From Bacteroidales bacterium (GTDB taxonomy: Bacteria > Bacteroidota > Bacteroidia > Bacteroidales > Azobacteroidaceae), in assembly GCA_020860885.1 (NCBI GenBank), contig JAJBTS010000382.1:1-6605 (forward strand): a stretch of DNA of 6,605 nucleotides. Direction: 5' to 3'. Below the pieces are notes generated by a model. The model did no database searches, had not been told where the DNA came from, and was given only the letters and a program-made list of their open reading frames with translations. Of the stretch, positions 1 through 6,605 are shown in pieces. A program made the position numbers and the translations under genes. Numbering within the stretch: position 1 is the stretch's first letter; each line of letters opens with the position of its first letter.

Positions 1-2485
1 GTCCTACTCCGATGTACGAATATCCGGGTAAATTGTTTTGCAGATCCTGCAACTGATTAAATAATACTTCCTGCATACCCATTACATCGCCATTCATTCT
101 TTTCAGCATGCCGATAACATTCTCTTTCCGGTGCGACCAACTATTTACCCCATCCGAGGGCGTATCCATTCTTATATTAAAAGTGATTGCTTTTAATTTC
201 GTTGTGTAATCTTTCTCCCTTGAAAAAGAATAAGGCAGATCTTTATCTTCTATCCCTCTTTGTTTATTCGGTTTATCAGACATATAAAAATCAATATTTC
301 CTCCTTCAGTTAATTGGTCGTGACGGAAATAATTTTGTGTATGCTCCATCCCGTTTACCTTCAACACATTAATATAAGGACAGGAAGAATGGTTATTATG
401 GGAAGAAAGAACCATCTCTTTTCCGTTCTCTAAATACAGAGTTGCTTTCTTAAAAAGAGGAGAACCCACTATATATTCGTCTGTTCCGGGACAAACCGGA
501 TAAAAGCCCAAGGCAGAAAAAACATACCATGCTGAAGTTTGACCATTATCTTCATCTCCGCAATAGCCGTCGGGAGTAGCAGAATACAATTTATTCATAA
601 CTTCCCGGGTTCGATACTGAGCTTTCCAAGGTTCTCCGGAATAATTATACAGATAAATCATATGCTGTATCGGTTGATTACCATGTGCATAATTCCCCAT
701 ATTCATAATTTGCATTTCCCGGATCTCATGAATAACCTTTCCGTAATAACTGTCATCAAATAACGGAGGTATATTGAATATCGAATCCAACATCTGGTTA
801 AAAACAGATTTCCCGCCCATCAGATCAATCAACCCCTGCGGATCATGAAATACGGACCATGTGTAATGCCAGCTATTCCCTTCGGTGAATGCATCTCCCC
901 ATTTTAACGGATTGAAAGGAGATTGAAAGGAGCCATCCTTATTACGGCCCCGCATCAGTTTGGTTTCCGCATCAAACACATTCTTATAGTTCATCGCTCT
1001 TTGTGCAAAAAGATCTATTTCCGACTGAGGCCGGCTTAATGCTTTTGCCAACTTATATATTGCCCAATCGCTGTAAGCATACTCTAAAGTCCGTGCAACA
1101 TTTTCATTGATCTTCACATCATATGGCACATACCCCAGTTCATTGTAATATTCGTGTCCGTACCGCCCGGTCGACTTTACTTTGGGATGTACATTTTGAG
1201 TTCCATGCAACACCGCTTCATATAAAATGTTGATATCATAGCCTTTTAATCCTTTCAGGTAAGCATCTGCCACAACCGAAGCGGAATTATTTCCCACCAT
1301 GCAACTACGGTGTCCCGGACTCGCCCATTCCGGTAAAAAGCCACTCTCTTTATATGTATTAACCAATCCTTCCTGCATTTGTTCATTCATAGAAGGATAC
1401 ATCAGGTTTAAGAAAGGAAATAAGCATCGGAAGGTATCCCAGAAACCGGTATCCGTAAACATATAACCTTTCTCTATTTTCCCGTTGTAAGGGCTGTAAT
1501 GGACAATATTTCCACTGGGATCAATTTCATACAATTTGCGTGGGAACAACACAGAACGGTATAAAGTTGAATAAAACGTACGTATATTGTCCAGATTATC
1601 ATCTTCTATGAGGATTCGTCCGAGAATATCATTCCATGTTTGCCGGGCTGCATCTTTAAGTCCGTCAAAGTCATTATTCAGTTCCCTGAAATTTTGTTCC
1701 GCCTGTTCATAGCTTATAAAGGAGGAGGTTACCTTTGCATGTATTTTTTCTCCTTTCTTTGTTGAGAAACCAATGATAGCTCCGGTATGATCTCCCCGGA
1801 TACCGGGAACATCCGGCATAATCTTTTTATTCAATACAGAAGCTTTATAAGTGAATGGTTTATCAAACTGAACCACAAAATAGTTTTTGAAATTATCGGG
1901 AACTCCTCCATTGTTTTTGGTGGTGTATCCCATTATTTTATTTTCTTCAGGGAAGATCTTTACTTCAGAACCCTTATCAAAAGCGTCCATAATAATATAG
2001 GAATCATCGTTCTCAGGAAATGTAAAACGGAACATAGCCGCTCTTTCCGTAGGAACGATCTCTGTTACTACATCATGATCGGCTAAGTAAACACTGTAAT
2101 AATAAGGTTTCACCGTTTCAGCTTTATGGGAAAACCAACTGGCACGTTCCTCTTCATCAAAAACCAATTCTCCGGTAAGCGGCATAATAGAAAACTGACC
2201 GTAGTCATTGATCCATGGGCTGGGTTGATGGGTTTGCTTAAATCCGCGTATTTTATCCGCATCGTAGGTATACACCCATCCATTACCCATCTTTCCTGTC
2301 TGCGGGGTCCAGAAATTCATTCCCCAGGGAAGAGCAATAGCCGGATAAGTATTCCCATTCGACAGTTCGAACTTAGATTGGGTTCCCATCAACGGATTTA
2401 CATAGTCAACAGGATCTGTAACCTTCACTGCATATGCTTGTAATATGCCGAAACATATAGTTAAGATAAAAAAGAAATGTTTCAT
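1..2485 (-). CDS. Secreted GH92 alpha-mannosidase fused to an EEP (endonuclease/exonuclease/phosphatase) domain, 3' end outside window
   Basis: The minus-strand frame starting with ATG at 2483-2485 stays open for 828 codons to the left edge. Residues 1-19 form a type I signal peptide with a likely cut after Ala-Tyr-Ala, so the product is probably periplasmic. GH92 spans about 24-755: VNPLMGT at 29-35, WDTFR near 349, SCMVGNN near 394, FTEGNSW with likely general acid Glu535, HGNQPIQH at 601-608, and GDEDNGQTSAWY from 643 with likely base residues Asp644/Asp646. GH92 enzymes are calcium-dependent, inverting exo-alpha-mannosidases. His586-Glu587 match, with a constant offset, the pair I recall from the alpha-1,2-mannosidase BT3990, so alpha-1,2 activity is inferred. 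From about residue 763 an EEP domain begins (ITFNIR, DGVNSW, GMQEV). The stop codon and most of the EEP domain, perhaps 200 residues or more, lie outside. It is the last visible gene of the operon, 2 bases after the preceding GH92 gene. The GH92 call is very sure; linkage and phosphoesterase substrate are inferences. Confidence 0.93.
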   Translation of the reverse strand, partial: MKHFFFILTICFGILQAYAVKVTDPVDYVNPLMGTQSKFELSNGNTYPAIALPWGMNFWTPQTGKMGNGWVYTYDADKIRGFKQTHQPSPWINDYGQFSIMPLTGELVFDEEERASWFSHKAETVKPYYYSVYLADHDVVTEIVPTERAAMFRFTFPENDDSYIIMDAFDKGSEVKIFPEENKIMGYTTKNNGGVPDNFKNYFVVQFDKPFTYKASVLNKKIMPDVPGIRGDHTGAIIGFSTKKGEKIHAKVTSSFISYEQAEQNFRELNNDFDGLKDAARQTWNDILGRILIEDDNLDNIRTFYSTLYRSVLFPRKLYEIDPSGNIVHYSPYNGKIEKGYMFTDTGFWDTFRCLFPFLNLMYPSMNEQMQEGLVNTYKESGFLPEWASPGHRSCMVGNNSASVVADAYLKGLKGYDINILYEAVLHGTQNVHPKVKSTGRYGHEYYNELGYVPYDVKINENVARTLEYAYSDWAIYKLAKALSRPQSEIDLFAQRAMNYKNVFDAETKLMRGRNKDGSFQSPFNPLKWGDAFTEGNSWHYTWSVFHDPQGLIDLMGGKSVFNQMLDSIFNIPPLFDDSYYGKVIHEIREMQIMNMGNYAHGNQPIQHMIYLYNYSGEPWKAQYRTREVMNKLYSATPDGYCGDEDNGQTSAWYVFSALGFYPVCPGTDEYIVGSPLFKKATLYLENGKEMVLSSHNNHSSCPYINVLKVNGMEHTQNYFRHDQLTEGGNIDFYMSDKPNKQRGIEDKDLPYSFSREKDYTTKLKAITFNIRMDTPSDGVNSWSHRKENVIGMLKRMNGDVMGMQEVLFNQLQDLQNNLPGYSYIGVG
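2..199 (-). other. N-terminal part of an EEP-superfamily domain inside the GH92 fusion protein
   Basis: Residues about 763-828 of the fusion protein read as the start of an Mg2+-dependent EEP fold. The strand ITFNIR holds Asn770, the usual metal-site Asn. It is followed by DTPSDGVNSWSHRK, typical of the secreted Bacteroidales EEP proteins, and by GDVMGMQEV with Glu806, the usual metal-binding Glu. LPGYSYIGVG then runs to the window edge. The later catalytic Asp and His motifs are not visible, so activity cannot be confirmed. Family members hydrolyse phosphodiesters or phosphomonoesters of nucleic acids, lipids or sugars. Because it sits on a secreted mannosidase, a sugar-phosphate substrate is more likely than DNA, but that is inference. 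Confidence 0.87.
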
Positions 2486-2490
2486 AATTA
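2483..2490 (-). other. Stop-start junction between the two GH92 genes
   Basis: On the minus strand the TAA stop of the lipoprotein GH92 gene is followed by two bases and the ATG of the GH92-EEP gene (TAA-TT-ATG). No Shine-Dalgarno-like purine run is seen in the preceding bases, which are AT-rich. The spacing suggests translation of the downstream gene by reinitiation or coupling, as is common in Bacteroidota operons. Confidence 0.85.
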
Positions 2491-4719
2491 ATTTCTAACA
2501 ATCAAATCTTTTTTACTTACCATCTCCAATTCTAAGGTTCCGCCTTGAGCGATGTCCTTAAAATCGATATAATATTTATCGTAGGGTTGTCCGTTCAAAG
2601 TCACCGACCGGATGTACATATTCTCTTTACTATTATTTTTGGCAATAATACGGAATTGTTTTCCATCTCCAACCTCTATAACAGCTTCATCTATCAGTGG
2701 ACTTCCAAAAATATATTTTCCTCCTGCGGGTTCTACCTGATAAAACCCCAAAGCGGAAAGAATATACCAGGACGACATTTGCCCTACATCTTCATTCCCG
2801 CTTAATCCATTGGGATCATCGAAATAAAGATCTGTTAATACTTCCCTGACTTTTTCTGCTGTTTTTTCCGGTTGACCCACATAAGGATACATATATATTA
2901 CATGGTGGCTGGGCTCATTGCCATGCGCATATTGCCCGATCAATCCACTGATATCCGGTGAAGCATTCTCTCCCATACTCCCTGAAACAGAGAATAAAGA
3001 GTCCAATTTTGCCACAAAAGCCTCTTTACTTCCGAATAATTCTACCAGTCCGTCAATATCATGCGGTACCAACCAGATGTATTGCCAACCCGTACCTTCC
3101 GTATAATCGTTATCCCGGTGAACCGACTCAAAAGGATTGAAGGGTTCCCTGAATTTTCCTTCGGAAGATAACCCCCGGATAAAGTTTGTTTTTTTATCGA
3201 AATAGTATTTGTAAGATTTACTCCTGTTCAGAAAATACTCATAATCTTCTTCATTACCCATTTCTTTTGCTACCTGTGCCAAACTCCAATCCGCAATAGC
3301 ATATTCCATACATTTGGAAAGCCCTTCAGCTTCCTTATCATAAGGAATATAACCATATTCTTTCAGATATTTCAAACCCCGTTCGTCCAACATAGCCGAT
3401 GTTTTCATGGCTTCATAAGCCAGATCCTTATCAAAACCTTCAAAACCTTTCAATACTGCATCCGCCACTACCGGAATTCCCGGATTCCCTACCATACAAT
3501 TTGTTTCACATCCCATCAGATGCCATACGGGAAGTTTTCCCTGTTGCTGATAAATGTGTAACATGGTATTAATTATATCACTCATTTTCTCCGGATGGAT
3601 AATAGTCATAAGAGGATGGGCAGCCCGGTACGTATCCCATAACGAAAAAGTCGTATAGTTAACGAAAGAACCCTTTTTATACATTTGTCCGTCAGCTCCA
3701 CGATAATCTCCATTCACATCGCAAAAAACCGACGGTGCAACCATAGTATGAAATAAAGCCGTATAAAATATTTCCTTGATGGATGTATCTTCTGTTTTTA
3801 TCCGGATTTTCTTCAATTCTTCATTCCAGGCTTTATCAGCATCAGCGATTGTTTGTTTGAAATCCCATCCGGGCAATTCTGTCTGCATATTTTGTTTGGC
3901 ATTCTCAATACTTACCGGGGAAAGAGCAACTTTAATATATATATTTTCCTGTTCTTTTGTATCAAAATAAGCCAGGCCATAAATCCGCGGACCTTTCAAC
4001 GTATTCGATTCCAGTCTTTCATTCTTTTCTGAAGTAATAAATTTCTTCAATGGCTTAGAGAAGACAGCTGTAAAAAAGACCTTCTGATCATTCGCCCAAC
4101 CGGAAGAGTAGCGATATCCTGAAATTACGGAATCGTTTTCCTGAACCAGATACCCTTCTCTGGGGGTATCCCATCCTGTTCCGTTTTCCAAATCAATGAT
4201 CACAGAAGCATCTTCAGCCTGAGGAAAAGTATATTTATGAAAACCCACTCTTTGAGTAGCTGTTAATTCAACATCGATCCCGTAACGATCCAGATGAACA
4301 CCATAATAACCCGGTTTCACCTTCTCTGAAGACCGATTAAAGAAAGACCACATTCCGGAGCCAGGATCCTCTTTCCGCCCCCGGCTTAGGGTTACTTCAC
4401 CCGTTACAGGCATAAAGGAAATGTCGCATAAGTCTCCAATACCCGTTCCACTCAAATGCATATGGGCAAAACCAATAATCGTACTATCAGAAATATGATA
4501 ACCCGAAGTCCAGTCCCACGACTGAGGTATATTGGTCGGCCCTAATTGGACCAAACCGAATGGCACGTTCGCTCCCAAGAAGACATGACCATGACCTCCT
4601 GTTCCTATATAAGGATTTACATACTGAGTAAAACTCTCTTCAACAGATTCTTCCCGGCAAGATGAAAAGCTTAGAAAGAAACTCACTATCAGTAATAATG
4701 ATAAAGATATTTTTTTCAT
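2488..4719 (-). CDS. GH92 exo-alpha-mannosidase, lipoprotein
   Basis: A complete 743-residue protein, the usual GH92 length. Residues 1-20 are a lipoprotein signal ending in Phe-Ser-Ser before Cys21; the following REESVEE is acidic, which in Bacteroidota often goes with export to the cell surface. GH92 landmarks in order: YVNPYIGTGG (33-42), HMHLSGTG (86-93), FMPVTGEV (102-109), WDTYRAAHPL (361-370), CETNCMVGNPG (404-414), DYTEGTGWQY with probable general acid Glu541, GQYAHGNEPSHH (595-606), and GNEDVGQMSSWY (641-652) with probable base Asp644. Glu541 is kept, unlike GH92 enzymes reported to cleave mannose-1-phosphate-6-mannose, where it is Gln. It lacks the His-Glu pair seen in the neighbouring GH92 and has PDISGL at 588-593, so it probably takes a linkage other than alpha-1,2 (alpha-1,3 is a reasonable guess). 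It starts 2 bases after the GH125 stop and ends 2 bases before the next start, so coupled translation is likely. Family is certain, linkage is not. Confidence 0.95.
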   Translation of the reverse strand: MKKISLSLLLIVSFFLSFSSCREESVEESFTQYVNPYIGTGGHGHVFLGANVPFGLVQLGPTNIPQSWDWTSGYHISDSTIIGFAHMHLSGTGIGDLCDISFMPVTGEVTLSRGRKEDPGSGMWSFFNRSSEKVKPGYYGVHLDRYGIDVELTATQRVGFHKYTFPQAEDASVIIDLENGTGWDTPREGYLVQENDSVISGYRYSSGWANDQKVFFTAVFSKPLKKFITSEKNERLESNTLKGPRIYGLAYFDTKEQENIYIKVALSPVSIENAKQNMQTELPGWDFKQTIADADKAWNEELKKIRIKTEDTSIKEIFYTALFHTMVAPSVFCDVNGDYRGADGQMYKKGSFVNYTTFSLWDTYRAAHPLMTIIHPEKMSDIINTMLHIYQQQGKLPVWHLMGCETNCMVGNPGIPVVADAVLKGFEGFDKDLAYEAMKTSAMLDERGLKYLKEYGYIPYDKEAEGLSKCMEYAIADWSLAQVAKEMGNEEDYEYFLNRSKSYKYYFDKKTNFIRGLSSEGKFREPFNPFESVHRDNDYTEGTGWQYIWLVPHDIDGLVELFGSKEAFVAKLDSLFSVSGSMGENASPDISGLIGQYAHGNEPSHHVIYMYPYVGQPEKTAEKVREVLTDLYFDDPNGLSGNEDVGQMSSWYILSALGFYQVEPAGGKYIFGSPLIDEAVIEVGDGKQFRIIAKNNSKENMYIRSVTLNGQPYDKYYIDFKDIAQGGTLELEMVSKKDLIVRN

Positions 4720-4724
4720 CGTTA
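4717..4724 (-). other. Stop-start junction between GH125 and GH92 genes
   Basis: The GH125 stop TAA is followed after two bases by the ATG of the GH92 lipoprotein gene (TAA-CG-ATG). The geometry equals that of the next junction and again lacks a Shine-Dalgarno motif. It supports one transcript and coupled translation. Confidence 0.85.
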
Positions 4725-6203
4725 TTCTATACTATTTAATAAATCCAGCTTACCTTTCCCGATTAAAGTAATTATTAATTCTCCGAATAAAGTATTTTGC
4801 CACGCAAACCATTTACGTGTAAACTTCGTGGGATCATCTTTATGAAACGATTCGTGCATAAATCCGGTATCAGCATCCGTATCCATCAGCATTTTAACAC
4901 AGAATTTTATTTCTTCATCGTCCTGACTGGTAAAAGCTTTCATCATAATACTCATTGGCCAAACCATATTGTATCCGATATGAGGTCCGCCAATACCCTC
5001 GCCGGCAGTACCCCTGAAAAAATAAGGATTACTTTCGCTCCATACAAAATCACGGGTATTCTGATAAACAGGGTCGTTGATATCCACATCACCCAGATAT
5101 CCCATAGCTAATAAACTGGGAACATTTGCATCATCCATTATTAATTGATTTCCAAAACCATCAATCTCAAAAGCATAAATATCCCCAAATTCAGGATGAT
5201 CGTATACAGCATATTCTCTTAAAGCATTTTCCACTTCCATTGCCAGATCGGCACATTCCTGAGCCAGCGGAACATTTTTCCTTACGGTAGTTAATATTTC
5301 GGAAGCCTTCCGTAATGAAGTTACTGCGAAAAAGTTAGACGGAATTAAAAACAGAAGAGTCGTTGCATCGTCTGAAGGGCGAAAAGCCGAGGCAATCAGC
5401 CCGACCGGTTTAACCGGAACTCCCCATCCGTTGTTAATCATCGTATCGGAGGCTCGTTCAGTTTTCCTTTGAAAACGGTAAGATCCTAAACTGTCTTTTC
5501 TCTGTTGGTCTCTGAATGTCTGTACAATTAACCCGATTGCTTTTTCCCAATCATCAGTAAATACACTAGCATCTCCGGTTGCTTTCCAATATTCATACGC
5601 CAGGCGTATGGGATAACACAAAGAATCTATTTCCCACTTCCTTTCGTGTAGTTCAGGAATCATTTTTGTGTAATCTTTCTGCCATTCCCCATCAGGATCC
5701 GGACCATCATTAAAAGCATTAGCAAAAGGATCCAACAGTATACACTTGGTATGACGATGAATTACTCCTGCGAGCATTTTCTTTAATTCAGGATCTTCAT
5801 TCGCTAACTGAATATAAGGATATACCTGAGCACCCGAATCTCTTAACCACATAGCATGAATATCACCTGTATAAACAAATGTATCTTCTTTTCCATCCTC
5901 CGAAAGACGATAGTGAACTGTTGTATCCAATGTATTCGGAAAACAGTTCGAAAACATCCATGCCAATTTTGGGTTTTTTAGTTTTTTAGCTACTTCGGCT
6001 ATCTTCTTCTCAACAGCCTTAGAAACAAATAATCTTTCATCAGCAGGAGGACGTTGAGAAGGATATATCCTCGTATTATCCTTTGCAAGAACATTCTCCT
6101 GATAATGGTAGTCATTGGATGCATTTAAAATATTTCCTATAGTCAGGAAGATTAATAAAGTAAATAAAGATTTTCTTTTCATGATATATTTTTTAGATTT
6201 CAT
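4722..6203 (-). CDS. GH125 exo-alpha-1,6-mannosidase, secreted
   Basis: A 493-residue protein of family GH125 (formerly DUF1237), metal-independent inverting enzymes that remove terminal alpha-1,6-linked mannose, known from Clostridium perfringens, Streptococcus pneumoniae and Bacteroides. Visible signatures: AWMFSNCFPNTLDTTV (81-96), TGDIHAMWLRDSGAQVYPY (112-130), DPFANAFNDGPD (158-169), KWEIDSLCYPIRLAY (189-203), SAFRPSDDA (272-280), the PSNFFAV run (288-294), GTAGEGIGGPHIGYNMVWP (398-416), and MHESFHKDDP followed by TRKWFAWQNTLFGELI up to 477. By the recalled spacing of the catalytic pair in the C. perfringens enzyme, Asp278 is the likely acid and Glu451 the likely base; this was not aligned. 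The N-terminus carries a hydrophobic signal sequence with a likely type I cut near Leu-Asn-Ala (26-28), so the site is periplasmic. A second ATG at 6180-6182 (residue 8) would give a cleaner signal peptide, so the true start is open. It follows the DUF6057-like gene by 6 bases and precedes the GH92 lipoprotein gene by 2. Confidence 0.95.
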   Translation of the reverse strand: MKSKKYIMKRKSLFTLLIFLTIGNILNASNDYHYQENVLAKDNTRIYPSQRPPADERLFVSKAVEKKIAEVAKKLKNPKLAWMFSNCFPNTLDTTVHYRLSEDGKEDTFVYTGDIHAMWLRDSGAQVYPYIQLANEDPELKKMLAGVIHRHTKCILLDPFANAFNDGPDPDGEWQKDYTKMIPELHERKWEIDSLCYPIRLAYEYWKATGDASVFTDDWEKAIGLIVQTFRDQQRKDSLGSYRFQRKTERASDTMINNGWGVPVKPVGLIASAFRPSDDATTLLFLIPSNFFAVTSLRKASEILTTVRKNVPLAQECADLAMEVENALREYAVYDHPEFGDIYAFEIDGFGNQLIMDDANVPSLLAMGYLGDVDINDPVYQNTRDFVWSESNPYFFRGTAGEGIGGPHIGYNMVWPMSIMMKAFTSQDDEEIKFCVKMLMDTDADTGFMHESFHKDDPTKFTRKWFAWQNTLFGELIITLIGKGKLDLLNSIE

Positions 6204-6212
6204 TCGTAGTCA
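6180..6212 (-). other. DUF6057-GH125 junction with two candidate GH125 starts
   Basis: The TGA of the upstream gene (6210-6212) is followed by six bases and an ATG at 6201-6203, then in the same frame by a second ATG at 6180-6182. The seven residues between them (MKSKKYI) are basic. The second start leaves an AT-rich leader of 27 bases and gives a signal peptide beginning MKRKSLF, the more usual form. Neither start has a recognisable Shine-Dalgarno motif, so sequence alone does not decide. Confidence 0.6.
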
Positions 6213-6605
6213 ATATACAGAACTTCTTGTTATTTCATCCAAAGTCATAGGTTTCCAATATTTGAAATACAACCAATAACTTTCTTTATACTTATTTCTC
6301 AGGCTACTAATACCCGTATTGCTCTTGACAGTCGATATATCCTCATTAAATTTCACAAAACGTTCAAGAGCACTGTAGGGGATATTGTACTTCTCAACCA
6401 ATTCCTTTCTTTCGTTGTATATTAATATAATAATCGCTTCTTCAAAAGCTTTAGGCAACTGCGGGTATCCCATATTAAAATAATAGTCGTCCAGCAACAT
6501 CTGAAACTCAAACAAGTTTTTCCTTAATAATAAAAAAGCAGCTAAATATTCAAATACTTTCCTGTTATCAGGATTGTATTTCATTAGTGTTATTAAATTT
6601 TGTTC
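6210..6605 (-). CDS. DUF6057-like protein, C-terminal 131 residues only
   Basis: The frame is open from the right edge to a TGA at 6210-6212. The Met at 6582-6584 is not a convincing start, because seven codons before it (EQNLITL) are open and continue the pattern. The visible part reads as the end of a larger protein: LMKYNPDNRKVFEYLAAFLL, then an amphipathic helical stretch, then PKAFEEAIIILIYN and a charged C-terminus with KYKESYWLYFKYW. The NPDNRKVFEYLAAFLLL and P-(K/x)-x-(F/Y)-x-EA motifs resemble the C-terminal tail of DUF6057 proteins, which in Bacteroidales usually have a membrane-spanning N-terminal part; that part lies outside the window. No biochemical function is known to me. Its stop is 6 bases before the GH125 ATG, so it is probably cotranscribed with the mannosidases. 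The family call is from memory of the motif and is moderate. Confidence 0.6.
   Translation of the reverse strand, partial: EQNLITLMKYNPDNRKVFEYLAAFLLLRKNLFEFQMLLDDYYFNMGYPQLPKAFEEAIIILIYNERKELVEKYNIPYSALERFVKFNEDISTVKSNTGISSLRNKYKESYWLYFKYWKPMTLDEITRSSVY

Noticed and set aside
187..763. Plus-strand open frames of 61 and 74 codons near the left end
   Set aside because: Both are antisense to the GH92 C-terminal region and the GH92-EEP linker and show no recognisable protein features.
1787..2443. Plus-strand open frames of 99 and 105 codons opposite the GH92-EEP gene
   Set aside because: They lie antisense inside a clear GH92 coding frame, their translations show no domain or signal, and no plus-strand gene context exists.
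1..2485. Left-hand gene as a pseudogene or as two genes
   Set aside because: All codons were read through from 2485 to 2 without a stop or frame change, catalytic residues are intact, and there is no signal peptide or plausible start just before the EEP domain.
2450..2485. Lipobox at Cys11 of the GH92-EEP protein
   Set aside because: The residue before the Cys is Ile, not Gly, Ala or Ser, the hydrophobic stretch before it is too short, and a good type I site (AYA) follows at 17-19.
2545..3970. Four short plus-strand open frames opposite the lipoprotein GH92
   Set aside because: Each is 60-86 codons, antisense to conserved GH92 sequence, and lacks any domain-like pattern.
1..4719. Recent tandem duplication giving rise to the two GH92 genes
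   Set aside because: The proteins differ in the N-terminal segment, +1 subsite region and C-terminus, and in signal type. They belong to different GH92 subgroups, so any duplication is old.
4797..5111. Plus-strand open frame of 104 codons opposite GH125
   Set aside because: It is antisense to conserved GH125 motifs (HESFH, WFAW, the GIGGPHIGYN run), so it is a shadow of that frame.
6210..6584. Small complete 124-residue gene starting at the ATG at 6582-6584
   Set aside because: The frame stays open to the window edge, the residues before the Met fit the family pattern, and no leader or signal is seen, so this is the tail of a longer gene.

Overview
The window is a stretch of a Bacteroidota (probably Bacteroidales) chromosome, read entirely on the minus strand. 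The evidence is a moderately AT-rich composition, start codons in AT-rich leaders without a recognisable Shine-Dalgarno sequence, a Bacteroidota-style lipoprotein signal, and the gene content: two family GH92 mannosidases, a GH125 mannosidase and the end of a DUF6057-like protein. The genus cannot be fixed from the sequence.

In the direction of transcription (right to left) there are four genes. First is the C-terminal end of a DUF6057-like protein (6210-6605, its start lies outside the window). Then come a secreted GH125 exo-alpha-1,6-mannosidase (4722-6203), a GH92 exo-alpha-mannosidase lipoprotein (2488-4719), and a long secreted protein (2-2485, running off the left edge) that begins as a complete GH92 alpha-mannosidase and continues in frame into an endonuclease/exonuclease/phosphatase (EEP) domain. 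The gaps between genes are 6, 2 and 2 bases, so about ten bases of the window are non-coding and no space over 300 bases lacks a gene. No internal promoter, terminator, RNA gene, repeat, CRISPR array or mobile element was seen. The unit looks like one polycistronic operon whose promoter lies to the right of the window.

Together the enzymes form an exo-acting alpha-mannan or high-mannose-glycan module. The GH92 part of the fusion carries the His-Glu pair that I associate with alpha-1,2 specificity, the lipoprotein GH92 lacks it and probably takes another linkage, and GH125 takes alpha-1,6-linked mannose. The EEP domain would add a phosphoesterase activity, which would make sense on phosphorylated mannan such as fungal cell-wall mannan. 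No SusC/SusD pair, regulator, or endo-mannanase lies in the window, so whether this is part of a full polysaccharide utilisation locus cannot be judged here.

The most notable point is the GH92-EEP fusion: 828 residues are open without a stop, the GH92 C-terminal signature is followed after about ten residues by the EEP start, and there is no trace of a second signal peptide between them.
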